This document shows, in pieces, positions 37,255 through 46,909 of a stretch of DNA of 64,000 nt. The DNA is from Lachnospiraceae bacterium (GTDB taxonomy: Bacteria; Bacillota; Clostridia; Lachnospirales; Lachnospiraceae). Made by a program: the position numbers and the translations under genes. Below the pieces are notes generated by a model. The model worked only from the letters and a program-made list of their open reading frames with translations. It had not been told where the DNA came from and made no database searches. The DNA lies in NCBI GenBank assembly GCA_015057435.1, contig SVEJ01000001.1:62001-126000 (forward strand), written 5' to 3'. Every line of letters starts with the position of its first letter. Within the stretch, counting starts at the first letter, position 1.

Positions 37255-38646
37255 CTACTTATTAAGATGTCTCGTCTCAGAACTAAGTGCAGTCGGATCT
37301 TTTACCGCCGTCACCTGATTCGCATCAATTCCTTCTGTATTTTCCTTTTGGAAGAGAATCTTAAATGTCAGTAACATTAATTTCAGATCTAACCACAATG
37401 AATAATTCTCAATGTAAGTAAGATCAAGCTTTAACTTGTCATATGGTGTTGTATTATACTTACCATACACTTGGGCATAGCCTGTAAGTCCTGCCTTTAC
37501 CTTCAAACGGAAATTAAACTCCGGAATAATCTTCTGATATTCTGCAGCAATCTCCGGACGCTCCGGTCTTGGACCAACCAAAGACATATCACCCTTAATA
37601 ATATTAATCAACTGTGGAAACTCGTCAAAATGAAGGGAACGCAACACTCGTCCAATCGGTGTGACACGATCATCACCTTTTTTGGCTAATTGCGCACCGT
37701 CCTTTTCCGAATCCATACGCATACTTCTAAACTTATAAATCTTAAAAATTTTACCATCTATTGTTAAGCGGTCTTGCGAATATAAAACAGGACCACCGTC
37801 ATACAGCTTAATCAATAACGAAATCACCAAAAACATTGGCATCAAAATAACTGTCACAGGAATTGTAATAATTAAATCCAATACACGTTTAAATATCAAC
37901 TGTTCTCCGGACAATCCTACATTTCTCGATAATAACAATGGTGTATCAAACAAATGAATCTTATCCGAGCCTGTCAATAGAATATCCGAAATCTTTGGTG
38001 TTACATAGGTTCTTACCGATAAATCAAAGCATTTCTTTAGAATCATATTACGCTCATAGGCTGAAATATCATATATCAACACGGCCTCGTAATTCTGTAA
38101 GCTGTCAAGGATATTCTCTAAACCTTCAGACAAATGCATAACATCACAGACATTATACTTATCACTTCGTGTTCCTAACTTACTCATGATTTCTTTTGGA
38201 GAACGATCATCATAAATTAACAACATCTGTCTCGGCGGATATACAACCGCATAGATTTTCTTACAAATCAGAGTCCATATAAGAATTGCAACAATCTGCA
38301 CCATTGTCATCTCTACTAACGGAACTGCTGATAAATATTTTCTACTAATCAAGACAATCTCGGCATACACAAAGATATTGGCACATATAAGGGATAGAAT
38401 CTGTGAATACAGTACATCCATTAACCGCAGATAACCAATACGAAAACCTCCATACAGACGTGTTACTAAGAATAACACGGCACCATACAATCCGATAACT
38501 GCCCAGTTACCACGAAACAACGGACTCTTTAACTGCCCTGTATAGATTTCAAACCATATATACGCAAACATCGCTATATGAATGCCCCATAATATGAAAC
38601 CTTCAAAAAATGTAATTAATCGCTTAAATTGCTCTCTCTTACGCAT
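37255..38646 (-). CDS. Polyprenyl glycosylphosphotransferase (initiating sugar transferase, WbaP/CpsE type)
   Basis: 463 residues. Four to five membrane segments in the first 125 residues, a soluble nucleotide-binding-like middle, and a C-terminal sugar transferase domain (about 265-450) with RVLDLIITIPVTVILMPMFL, YKFRSMRMDSE, and GLTGYAQVYGKYNT. It moves a sugar-1-phosphate from UDP- or dTDP-sugar to undecaprenyl phosphate to start the chain. This is the capsule-type starter; no TagO or TagA gene is in the window. Confidence 0.92.
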   Translation of the reverse strand: MRKREQFKRLITFFEGFILWGIHIAMFAYIWFEIYTGQLKSPLFRGNWAVIGLYGAVLFLVTRLYGGFRIGYLRLMDVLYSQILSLICANIFVYAEIVLISRKYLSAVPLVEMTMVQIVAILIWTLICKKIYAVVYPPRQMLLIYDDRSPKEIMSKLGTRSDKYNVCDVMHLSEGLENILDSLQNYEAVLIYDISAYERNMILKKCFDLSVRTYVTPKISDILLTGSDKIHLFDTPLLLSRNVGLSGEQLIFKRVLDLIITIPVTVILMPMFLVISLLIKLYDGGPVLYSQDRLTIDGKIFKIYKFRSMRMDSEKDGAQLAKKGDDRVTPIGRVLRSLHFDEFPQLINIIKGDMSLVGPRPERPEIAAEYQKIIPEFNFRLKVKAGLTGYAQVYGKYNTTPYDKLKLDLTYIENYSLWLDLKLMLLTFKILFQKENTEGIDANQVTAVKDPTALSSETRHLNK

Positions 38647-38711
38647 AATCTTACTATCTCCATTAATATTCTCAAAGCATCAAAACATTATACCATGATT
38701 GTCAAGCCTTC

Positions 38712-39836
38712 TCAAGTTTCCGAAAACATCCGCTCTATGATCCGAGTTGTTGCATTGCCATCACACGCAGACATAAATCGCTTTTTAAATTCTATCACCT
38801 TATTGATATCCACTTGTGAATTTATGTGTTTTACCAACTCTTCCTCATGATAGCAAATCGGTCCCGGTACAAATGTTTCATAATCATAATAAAATCCTCT
38901 ATCATTCACATACTCCTTGTAATCGTATGCAAAGAAATACATCGGACGTTCTAATAATGCATATTCAAACACCAGCGAAGAATAATCCGTAATGCAACAA
39001 TCTGCCGCACACATCAATACCTCTATCGAATCTTTTCCTACATCGAAAAAAAATGCTTTGTGTTTTTCATCTATTGATAACGTTGTACGAACAGATGGAT
39101 GTCCTTTATAAAGGATTACATAGGTATCTGACAGCGCATCATACAGCTTACTAATATCCAACATGCGCGGTGCAACCGCATTTTGAACATTACCGCGAAA
39201 TGTCGGTGCATATAACACAATCTTTTTATCTTGCGGTATATTGTATTTTTCACGAATTGAACGCATACTATTCTCAATATATGCATTTGAAAAAAACACA
39301 TCTGTCCGACTCACACCAATCGGTTCTACTATATTTTTGTCTTGATGCATGCTCTGCGCATAGATATCTACAACCTCAGGACTACTCACCGTTACCAAAT
39401 GATAAGGATTATAGTAGCGTTCCTCTAAACCACCTTCTATACCATGTCCAAAACGTTTGAAAGCACCACATCCATGCCAAACTTGGATCATCTTACTTTC
39501 CTTACGAATCGGTAATGCCGCTAAGACATTGCTGCTTTCATCAACAATGACATATTCTGCAAGGGCCAATTTGCGTAGCATCAAAAAACACTTCTTCAAA
39601 TATGTCTTATATGGATAGATGGAATTGCCAAGACAAATCAATTCTACCGAAACACCATCTTTTGAACTTAAGCTATCCCACAACAATGCAAAATTATTCG
39701 TCAACTTATCATATCTTATTTCGATAAATAAAACACTTTTTTCTTTTATTGGTTTTCTTGCATTCCATCGGTATGCCAACGGAAAAATGCCACCAAAGAC
39801 AACCTTTTTAAAAAATGCTTTCAGTATCTTTTTCAA
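38712..39836 (-). CDS. CDP-glycerol/ribitol phosphotransferase family protein (TagF-like)
   Basis: 374 residues starting at TTG 39836, with AGAGG 8 bp upstream; the start overlaps the stop of the next gene (TTGA). It carries VWHGCGAFKRFGHG (about 118-131), VEPIGVSRTDVFFS, LYAPTFRGNVQ, and CITDYSSLVFEYALLERP. It probably adds ribitol- or glycerol-phosphate to a lipid-linked chain. It is one of three paralogues in the window, so priming, linkage and polymerising roles may be split between them. Confidence 0.86.
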   Translation of the reverse strand: MKKILKAFFKKVVFGGIFPLAYRWNARKPIKEKSVLFIEIRYDKLTNNFALLWDSLSSKDGVSVELICLGNSIYPYKTYLKKCFLMLRKLALAEYVIVDESSNVLAALPIRKESKMIQVWHGCGAFKRFGHGIEGGLEERYYNPYHLVTVSSPEVVDIYAQSMHQDKNIVEPIGVSRTDVFFSNAYIENSMRSIREKYNIPQDKKIVLYAPTFRGNVQNAVAPRMLDISKLYDALSDTYVILYKGHPSVRTTLSIDEKHKAFFFDVGKDSIEVLMCAADCCITDYSSLVFEYALLERPMYFFAYDYKEYVNDRGFYYDYETFVPGPICYHEEELVKHINSQVDINKVIEFKKRFMSACDGNATTRIIERMFSET

Positions 39837-40954
39837 CTTCTATACCTCTTTGTATCCATGATATCTACTATACGTTTTGTAGCACTACCATCACATCCAC
39901 TCATATACGCCTCATAAAAAGTACGCATAGATTCTCCATCAAACGATACCTCCGCTTTTGCTATGGCATCGAGTATCTCCTGTGCATTCTTACAAACCTC
40001 TCCCGGTAACGACTCATAATCGAGATAAAACCCTCTTTTTGTCCAGTATGCAGATAAATCCGGTGCATAGAAAATAGCAGGCTTATCATATATTGCATAC
40101 GGAAAGATAATAGATGAATAATCTGTTACCAACACATCTATAACCGGTAAAAGTCGCTCTGTAGGAATATCTGTTGAAGACTTGCTCCCTTTAACCTCCA
40201 TATGAGGGTGATATTTTGTCAAAACACACCATGAGGGACCTAACTTTTCTTTCAAAACGGAAATCTCATCTTCTCCGCAAAGAGTAGGATTTGCTGCATT
40301 TCCACGAAATGTAGGTGCCCACAAAAGAATGCGTTTGCCCTTGGTTTCCGGATATTTTTCATAAAATGCTTCTACGCATGACCGGTTATATGATTCATCA
40401 AAATACACATCTGTTGCACTCACACCAATTGGCTGGCAAACACCTTCTTCTAAGCGCATTGCACTTGTAAACGGTTCGATGCTTTTCGGACCGCTTACCG
40501 GAACCAAATCATAATTCTTAAACACATGTCCAATATAATCAGCAGGAATATCATCCTGTGTGTCATATCCAAACTTCTTAAAAGCACCACATCCATGCCA
40601 TAATTGTATAACAAATGTGGCTTTTCTTTTTTTACAGGATGATACAGGCAAAAAATTGTCACTAATTACAACATAATTGGCTCTCGCATATAATTTCATG
40701 AAAGAGAGCATCTTTATCATTGCCTTTACATAGGGTATCGCCTGAAAATCAACATACCATTCAATCACTTCATAATTACGCTTCTGTAATTCTTCGAAGA
40801 GTGCTTCCATACGTTCAGGTCTCTTTGTGCAATGTCCATCCGCAAGAATTACAACTCCAGGCTTTACCTTTTGCACACAGAATATAAAGTACGCAACCGG
40901 TAACACCAGATTTTGTACTATCATTTTCAATATTTGTCTTAATGCTTTCTTCAT
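39833..40954 (-). CDS. CDP-glycerol/ribitol phosphotransferase family protein (TagF-like)
   Basis: 373 residues from the ATG at 40954 (GGTGA 5 bp upstream). It carries LWHGCGAFKKFGYD (about 118-131), QPIGVSATDVYFD, LLWAPTFRGNAAN, and VLVTDYSSIIFPYAIYDKP. Basic first 20 residues. It is translationally coupled to the TTG-started paralogue. A teichoic acid polymerase or primase role is likely; the exact donor is unproven. Confidence 0.86.
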   Translation of the reverse strand: MKKALRQILKMIVQNLVLPVAYFIFCVQKVKPGVVILADGHCTKRPERMEALFEELQKRNYEVIEWYVDFQAIPYVKAMIKMLSFMKLYARANYVVISDNFLPVSSCKKRKATFVIQLWHGCGAFKKFGYDTQDDIPADYIGHVFKNYDLVPVSGPKSIEPFTSAMRLEEGVCQPIGVSATDVYFDESYNRSCVEAFYEKYPETKGKRILLWAPTFRGNAANPTLCGEDEISVLKEKLGPSWCVLTKYHPHMEVKGSKSSTDIPTERLLPVIDVLVTDYSSIIFPYAIYDKPAIFYAPDLSAYWTKRGFYLDYESLPGEVCKNAQEILDAIAKAEVSFDGESMRTFYEAYMSGCDGSATKRIVDIMDTKRYRS

Positions 40955-41001
40955 GAAAATCACCATTTGAATGACACATCGGTCATTTTCTTGTCAATTG
41001 C

Positions 41002-42636
41002 TTACCTAACCAACTGACCTTTCTTGTTAAACTTATATTTCTTACCCTTGATTGTGACTGTCTGATTCACAACCATCTTACCATTCTTTTTAAAGTAATA
41101 CTTTTTACCCTTGTACTTAAGCCATCCCTTTTGCATCTGACCATTCGACTTGAAGTAGTATCTATGCTTTTTGTGTGTAACAAATCCTGTTTGCATCACA
41201 CCCTTTTCATTAAAATAATACTTCTTTTTCTTAATTGTCTTCATGCCTGTAACACGGAATCCTGTACTATCCACATAGAACTTCTTGCCCTTTTTCTTGA
41301 GCCATTTGTTCTTTGCAATTTTACCTGATGCATAACGGTAAAAATACTTTCCTTCTTTGTTTTTATACCAACCTTTTTTGATTTTACATGAACCGTCCTC
41401 TAGAATGGTAACTCCCGGTTCATCTGTCGTTGTCTGCATCTGACCTTGTTCATTCAAAAGATAAATCTTTCCATCTACCTTTGTAAATCCTGTCTGCATC
41501 ACACCTTCTTTATCAAAATAGTATCGTTTATCCTGAATTGTTTTCCAACCTGTGCACACTGCACCATTTCTAATAAAAAATTGCTCTCCGGCAATTGCAA
41601 ACCATCCATTTTTCAAACGTTTACCCTGGTAATAATAGCATTTCTTACCCGCTTCTTCATGCCATCCGTATTTCATGGCACTACTACGTTTATCTACGAG
41701 CTCGAAATAGTCCGTATACAAGAAATTCAAATCAACCGTATTCTCTGTAATGCCACTCATCTTCTGTGTAGAAGTTGCCTGCCACATGCCATAGTTATAT
41801 TCCGAACGATCCGGCTCTACATATGTATACCTTGCATACCAAAATTCATAATCTTTCAAAATCTCTGTATCAAGATAATTATCATACCAGTTCTTGTTAG
41901 TATAAAACATTGGTGTGTATCCCGCTGCAGCAATCGTCTCCATAAAGGTTCTCGTCATCTCTGTTCTTGTCGCATTATCTGTCTTTTCCAAAATAGACGG
42001 ATCTTCCAAATCATATGCAACCGGAAACTCTACATCGATACCATCAAGATTTTCAATAACGAATTCAGCTTCCTTTTGCGCTTGTTTCGGTGTCGTTGCA
42101 TAAGAATAGAAATAAATGCCGATTGGAATCCCTACTTTTTTCGCACCATTTACATAGGAGCGAAACTTCGGATCTATTGCACACGTATTGTTTCCGTATC
42201 TGCCTTTTCCATATCCAATACGAAGCATAACAAAATCAACACCTGCACTTTTGATTTTCTTCCAGTTCACATTACCTTGCCACTGTGACATATCAATACC
42301 AATTGTAATGACATTCTTACTAAGCTTTGATAGACGGACACCTGTTTTTCGTGCACTATTGCGAAGAATACCACCTTGCGCTTCGTTAAAATAATAGTAG
42401 CTCTTTTTAATTTTTCTCCAACCTGTTACTTTCTTTCCTGATGAGCCAACATAATACGTTCCGGTTCTATCTGTTACCCAGGTCGATTTTTGTTTCTTGC
42501 CGTTCTTGTAATAATAACCATTATCCCAACCGGTTTTTCCTGCGGCATGACTTATTGTTCCACACGTAGTACACGCTACCAAAAGAACCATAATCCATAT
42601 AAGACTTCTGATTCGTACCTTATTACATTTCTTCAT
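41002..42636 (-). CDS. Secreted GH25 lysozyme with cell-wall-binding repeats
   Basis: 544 residues from the ATG at 42636 (GGAGG 5 bp upstream). A signal peptide (about 1-31, ends SHAAGK) is followed by two or three Tyr/Gly repeats, then a GH25 muramidase domain (about 108-310: ITIGIDMSQWQGNVNW, VDFVMLRIGYGKG, and PVAYDLEDPS with the catalytic Asp/Glu). The C-terminal 220 residues are about ten binding repeats (GWYKNKEGKYFYRYASGK type). It cuts the glycan of peptidoglycan and probably stays on the wall. The repeats resemble those of the protein at 1-613. It sits between glmM and TagF-like genes, so wall remodelling is coupled to polymer synthesis. Confidence 0.92.
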   Translation of the reverse strand: MKKCNKVRIRSLIWIMVLLVACTTCGTISHAAGKTGWDNGYYYKNGKKQKSTWVTDRTGTYYVGSSGKKVTGWRKIKKSYYYFNEAQGGILRNSARKTGVRLSKLSKNVITIGIDMSQWQGNVNWKKIKSAGVDFVMLRIGYGKGRYGNNTCAIDPKFRSYVNGAKKVGIPIGIYFYSYATTPKQAQKEAEFVIENLDGIDVEFPVAYDLEDPSILEKTDNATRTEMTRTFMETIAAAGYTPMFYTNKNWYDNYLDTEILKDYEFWYARYTYVEPDRSEYNYGMWQATSTQKMSGITENTVDLNFLYTDYFELVDKRSSAMKYGWHEEAGKKCYYYQGKRLKNGWFAIAGEQFFIRNGAVCTGWKTIQDKRYYFDKEGVMQTGFTKVDGKIYLLNEQGQMQTTTDEPGVTILEDGSCKIKKGWYKNKEGKYFYRYASGKIAKNKWLKKKGKKFYVDSTGFRVTGMKTIKKKKYYFNEKGVMQTGFVTHKKHRYYFKSNGQMQKGWLKYKGKKYYFKKNGKMVVNQTVTIKGKKYKFNKKGQLVR

Positions 42637-42652
42637 TCTATCCTCCAAACGC

Positions 42653-44005
42653 TTACGCTTCATGTCCCTTGTCTTTAATCACCTGCACAACCTCATCGAC
42701 ATACTGCTTGCATAGTTCATCTGTAGAAGCTTCTACCATGACACGAATTACAGGTTCTGTTCCGCTTTCACGAAGAAGAATTCTTCCGTCATTTCCCAAT
42801 GCCTGCTCCACTCTTTCTACTGCTGCTATTACATCCTGGTCTTCTCTTGTTTCCGGCTTACTCTTAACTCTGACATTTACTAATAGCTGTGGATATATCT
42901 TCAAATCTCTGAACAATTCTGATGCGGCAACCTTTTTTTCCAGAATTACTTCCATAAACTTAATGGATGTAAGAACGCCGTCACCTGTTGTTGCATACTT
43001 ACTAAAAATAATGTGTCCGCTCTGTTCTCCACCTAATGAGTGCCCATTCTCCATCATATTCTCGAACACATACTTGTCGCCTACTGCCGTCTTCTCATAA
43101 GAAATTCCCTTCTTATCAAGTGCTTTGTACAAACCAAGATTCGACATAACTGTAGTAACAATTGTATTGTTATTAAGCTTTCCATTCTCTGCAAAATAGC
43201 AACCGCAGGCATATAGAATCTTATCACCATCTATAATATCGCCATTCTCATCTACCGCAAGACAACGGTCAGCATCTCCATCATAAGCAAATCCAATGTC
43301 TAATTTCTTCTCTAGTACAAGCTTTTGTAACTGTTCCATATGCGTAGAACCACAATTATTATTAATATTGGTTCCGTCCGGCTCGTTGCTCACTACATAT
43401 ACCTTCGCACCTAACGCCTCAAAAACCGCTTTTGCAACTGTAGAAGCTGCTCCGTTCGCACAATCAAGTCCTACACGCTTATTCTTATAGGAACGTGTTG
43501 CCAAAGTCATCAGATAACCAATATATCGATTACGACCCATTGCATAGTCAACCGTACGACCAATCTTTTCTCTTGTAGCAAGTGGAATTTCCGGAATCTC
43601 TCCATCAATATAGGCTTCTATCTCATTCTCCACTTCTGCTTCAAGCTTATATCCCTGTCCATTAATAATCTTAATTCCATTATCGTAATATGGATTATGA
43701 CTTGCAGAAATCATAATTCCGCAATCAAACTCATCAAGACGAACAATATAAGATACACTTGGCGTCGGTGTAACATGCATCAGATACACATCTGCACCAC
43801 TCGCCGTCAATCCTGAAACTAACGCATACTCAAACATATAGGAAGAACGTCTTGTATCCTTTCCGATTACTACCGTTGCTTTTCCATCTTCATGATTTTT
43901 CCCATAGTAATAACCCAGATATCTTCCAACTTTATATGCGTGTTCTACCGTCAAATTAACATTTGCCTCACCACGAAATCCATCTGTTCCAAAATATTTA
44001 CCCAT
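42653..44005 (-). CDS. glmM: Phosphoglucosamine mutase
   Basis: 450 residues. It converts glucosamine-6-phosphate to glucosamine-1-phosphate. The phosphoserine loop ISASHNP places the catalytic Ser at 102; FAYDGDADRC is the metal-binding loop, and LGGEQSGH and RESGTEPVIRVM are the sugar- and phosphate-binding loops. Length is normal. It lies 51 bp after the lipid kinase gene and stops 16 bp before the lysozyme start. Confidence 0.96.
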   Translation of the reverse strand: MGKYFGTDGFRGEANVNLTVEHAYKVGRYLGYYYGKNHEDGKATVVIGKDTRRSSYMFEYALVSGLTASGADVYLMHVTPTPSVSYIVRLDEFDCGIMISASHNPYYDNGIKIINGQGYKLEAEVENEIEAYIDGEIPEIPLATREKIGRTVDYAMGRNRYIGYLMTLATRSYKNKRVGLDCANGAASTVAKAVFEALGAKVYVVSNEPDGTNINNNCGSTHMEQLQKLVLEKKLDIGFAYDGDADRCLAVDENGDIIDGDKILYACGCYFAENGKLNNNTIVTTVMSNLGLYKALDKKGISYEKTAVGDKYVFENMMENGHSLGGEQSGHIIFSKYATTGDGVLTSIKFMEVILEKKVAASELFRDLKIYPQLLVNVRVKSKPETREDQDVIAAVERVEQALGNDGRILLRESGTEPVIRVMVEASTDELCKQYVDEVVQVIKDKGHEA

Positions 44006-44056
44006 CTTTTTCTCCTTTTATACTAAGTTCATTCTATAACTTATGCTAAAGCACTC

Positions 44057-44941
44057 TTACTTTAACACAATGCTTACTGCTCTATGGTGATTAACAACCT
44101 CTGCATATGTCACATTACCACCGAATTCACCGTCCAATGTCCAACTAACAGCCTCCGCACTTTCTACAATCACTTTCTGTGTTTTGAACTGATACATATA
44201 TTCCGGATTAAATTCTCCCATAAAATATGCTGTAGCGGTTGCCTGCAAATCAATCGGATTCGTTGGATACTTAACTAATAGAATCTCGTATAATCCATCA
44301 TCGAATTCCGCCAACTTCGCATTCGGCGTGGTAAAACCGCCTACCGACATAGAATTGGTTATCATGCCAAGCATAAAATCATCCTCAATTACCTTGCCAT
44401 CGTATTCGAAACGCATATGATATGAATTCAAATTCACAACACTTTTAATACCTTCAAATACATATGCCGCATGACCAAAATAATTCTTATATTCCTGCGG
44501 TGTCGTATATGTTATATCCGTAAATGCACCAAATGCTGCAACATACACAAACGAATCTCCATTGAACGAACCAATATCAATCGGCTTCGGTTCATATTTT
44601 ACAATTCGTTTCGCTGCACGCAACGGATCTTTCGGAATACCAAGGCTCCTCGCAAAATCATTCGTTGTACCACACGGAATATAGCCAATCGGAGTTTCAC
44701 ATCCACATTTCATACATCCCGTTACCACTTCATCTAATGTACCATCTCCACCGGCACAGACGATCATATCATAAAGCCATCCCTCTTCTGAAACAATGCG
44801 AATTGCATCTGCTTTCGCCTGTGTTGGATAAACGCGTACGTTATAACCTTCCTTCACAAACAAATCCACAATGTCAAATAGCTTTGTCTTAATATGTTTC
44901 CTTCCCGCCGACGGATTCAAAATGAACAACAAACTCTTCAT
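44057..44941 (-). CDS. Diacylglycerol kinase family lipid kinase (DgkB/YegS-like)
   Basis: 294 residues from the ATG at 44941 (MKSLLFILNPSAGRK). The GGAGG site is 12 bp away; the TTG four codons up touches it. Motifs: NPSAG (9-13), CAGGDGTLDEV (GGDGT 64-68), PCGTTNDFARSLGIP. In Gram-positives DgkB recycles the diacylglycerol that LTA synthase leaves behind, fitting the LtaS-like enzyme at 5201. It is the first gene of the 25-kb run, behind a clear promoter. Confidence 0.88.
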   Translation of the reverse strand: MKSLLFILNPSAGRKHIKTKLFDIVDLFVKEGYNVRVYPTQAKADAIRIVSEEGWLYDMIVCAGGDGTLDEVVTGCMKCGCETPIGYIPCGTTNDFARSLGIPKDPLRAAKRIVKYEPKPIDIGSFNGDSFVYVAAFGAFTDITYTTPQEYKNYFGHAAYVFEGIKSVVNLNSYHMRFEYDGKVIEDDFMLGMITNSMSVGGFTTPNAKLAEFDDGLYEILLVKYPTNPIDLQATATAYFMGEFNPEYMYQFKTQKVIVESAEAVSWTLDGEFGGNVTYAEVVNHHRAVSIVLK

Positions 44942-45036
44942 ATACTCAGTCAACCTCCTAATGTGTCATTTCGAAGAACATTCTCACAAACGTCACACTT
45001 TCAAACATGTACTGATAAATGCACATACACTGATAT

Positions 45037-45066
45037 ATTATACCTCTTTCTCCTATAACTTGGCAA
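45037..45066 (-). promoter_or_regulatory. Promoter heading the 25-kb polymer locus
   Basis: TTGCCA (45061-45066), 18-bp spacer, TATAAT (45037-45042) on the minus strand, giving a leader of about 90 nt to the dgk start. Confidence 0.75.
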
Positions 45067-45091
45067 GCAGTTTCCATTTCCATACAAACCA

Positions 45092-45129
45092 AAGACCACA
45101 TCTGCGATTTTCATCACAAATGTGGTCTT
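45092..45129 (-). terminator. Rho-independent terminator after the secreted paralogues
   Basis: AAGACCACAT ... ATGTGGTCTT (10 bp perfect, extendable) with a tail TTTGGTTTG on minus. It lies 41 bp beyond the 45170 stop and separates this transcript from the polymer locus promoter. Confidence 0.8.
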
Positions 45130-45169
45130 AATACACCCAAATGGCGTTCTGTCAATCTGTGCTTTTATG

Positions 45170-46873
45170 CTATTTTACTTTTACTTTCTTTGCAGCACTA
45201 TATGTACTGTAAAGCTTCTGTCCGCCCACCTTGCGATAGCTGCGTACTCTTACATAATATGTCTTTTTACTCTTTAGCTTCTTAAGAGTTGCTGTTGCCT
45301 TCTTGGTTGTTGTTGTCTTCACGCCGGTCTTAAATGTAGAGTCTGTAGAGTAAGATATTTCATAACCCTGTGCACCTGTTGCTTTCCTAATCTTCACTGT
45401 TGCCTTCTTCTTAGAAGGAGACTTCACAGAAGCAATCTTTGTCGCTTTACTTGTGACAACAATCCTCACTGTCTTAGCCGCAGCATTGTAGTTCTGCGTT
45501 GCAGCAGCAGTTATAACAATGTTAGCTATACCATACTTTTTCTTAAGACTTACTTTACCGGTACTATCGACTGTTACAATCTTCTTGTTAGATGTCTGAT
45601 ATGAAAGTGCACCTGGTGCAGTTGCTTTCAGATCGAACTTCTTAGAAGACTTATTCTTAATAAACTCATTTGTTACATTGATTGTCTGGTTTGCCTTATT
45701 GATTACATACTTTGCAGCAATTGTTCCCATATAATTACCAGTACCCTGAATGGTTGCTGTTTTAGTACCCGCATTGACATTCTTATCCGGTATCACCTTG
45801 TAATCCGTTCCTGCTTTCAAGGTCTTCCCACCGAATACAACCGTTGCAGTTGGTGCAACAGCTTTACCGGAATATACAAGATTACCAACCTTCACTGAGG
45901 CTTTACTCATATCTTTTTTGATACTAAAGATTGTCATGTAATATCCGCTATGACGTTCACCGTCAACATTAAACACATAATATATTCTCGCAAGAGCGGT
46001 TCCAACGTCTGTATTATTATGAATATAATCATAATAATAGTTACCATTATATTCTTTTCGAACATCTTTGCCATTATAATATACATAAAATTCCGGGCGA
46101 ATCTCCTCTCCTGTGTAAGGCTGATCCGGAATCTTGCTAATCGAGACTCCATCTTCTATTGGGGTAGTCCCCTTTATAAAACGCCACTGAGAAGTACCCT
46201 CAGCAGATAAAAATGAATACTCTAACAAGTATCGATAACCAGCCACCAAGAACATTGGTCCCATCTTGCCATCTCCATAAAATCCATCACCGTACTCAGT
46301 CACACCCACTTCCAGGTTATATACCTCAACCGACCCCCTCGTATTGGCTGTATAATCCATACTGTAATAACCTGTTGTTGGAACCGTAAAAATCTGCATA
46401 TCATTATTCACTGATGCAGTATGAATTTGTGTACCGTTCACAATGCCGTTATTATATTTCTTGACTGTTGCATGCAAGTTATAACGCACTACAGTATCCT
46501 TATGATTACATGTCCTTGTATATACACACACCGTCTCTCCCGGCTCCATATATATATCACATTCAAAATTAAGACTTCCGGCACTGTCATCATCACTTTT
46601 ATAATATGAATAACCATCGTCACTCAGCTTATAAACTTCCACATATGGATCTATACTAACACCTTCAACAACAGTAGAATACACAATCAGTCTTTCAATA
46701 TTCTTGCTTTTATTCGTATATACATAATAAGTTCGTCCATTCACTTCTGTCTGTCCCATTTTCAAAGGATAGGCGGTATCTATTGTATTAATATCAGCAG
46801 CAAGCACTGTACTTGGCAACATCCATACAAGGAACAACATTGCCAAACAGCATTTTGTAATCTTTTTCAACAT
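45170..46873 (-). CDS. Secreted multi-domain surface protein of unknown function (paralogue A)
   Basis: 567 residues. Signal peptide about 1-25 (ends VLAADI). Residues 30-240 form a beta-rich domain of unknown kind (ends near FIKGTTPIEDG). Two MBG-like immunoglobulin modules follow (about 245-325 and 330-405, the second with AGTDYKVIPDKNVNAGTKTA), then a BIG2-like module (about 410-485) and a lysine-rich fibronectin-like module (about 490-567) ending KKVKVK. It shares the whole layout with the upstream gene 36 bp away, so they arose by tandem duplication. No LPXTG signal. Adhesion or wall-binding is possible; no enzyme motif is seen. Confidence 0.8.
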   Translation of the reverse strand: MLKKITKCCLAMLFLVWMLPSTVLAADINTIDTAYPLKMGQTEVNGRTYYVYTNKSKNIERLIVYSTVVEGVSIDPYVEVYKLSDDGYSYYKSDDDSAGSLNFECDIYMEPGETVCVYTRTCNHKDTVVRYNLHATVKKYNNGIVNGTQIHTASVNNDMQIFTVPTTGYYSMDYTANTRGSVEVYNLEVGVTEYGDGFYGDGKMGPMFLVAGYRYLLEYSFLSAEGTSQWRFIKGTTPIEDGVSISKIPDQPYTGEEIRPEFYVYYNGKDVRKEYNGNYYYDYIHNNTDVGTALARIYYVFNVDGERHSGYYMTIFSIKKDMSKASVKVGNLVYSGKAVAPTATVVFGGKTLKAGTDYKVIPDKNVNAGTKTATIQGTGNYMGTIAAKYVINKANQTINVTNEFIKNKSSKKFDLKATAPGALSYQTSNKKIVTVDSTGKVSLKKKYGIANIVITAAATQNYNAAAKTVRIVVTSKATKIASVKSPSKKKATVKIRKATGAQGYEISYSTDSTFKTGVKTTTTKKATATLKKLKSKKTYYVRVRSYRKVGGQKLYSTYSAAKKVKVK

Positions 46874-46909
46874 ATTGATTCCCTCCGTTCTCCTATCGTT
46901 ATCACAAGA

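Noticed and set aside
41446-42288. 280-residue plus-strand frame
   Set aside because: It is the antisense of the lysozyme repeats, has no ribosome site, and its composition (Cys, His, Ile, Thr-rich) follows from the coding strand.
41002-42636. Repeats as a CRISPR or DNA repeat array
   Set aside because: The periodicity is in the protein (20-residue wall-binding repeats), with varied codons and no spacers.
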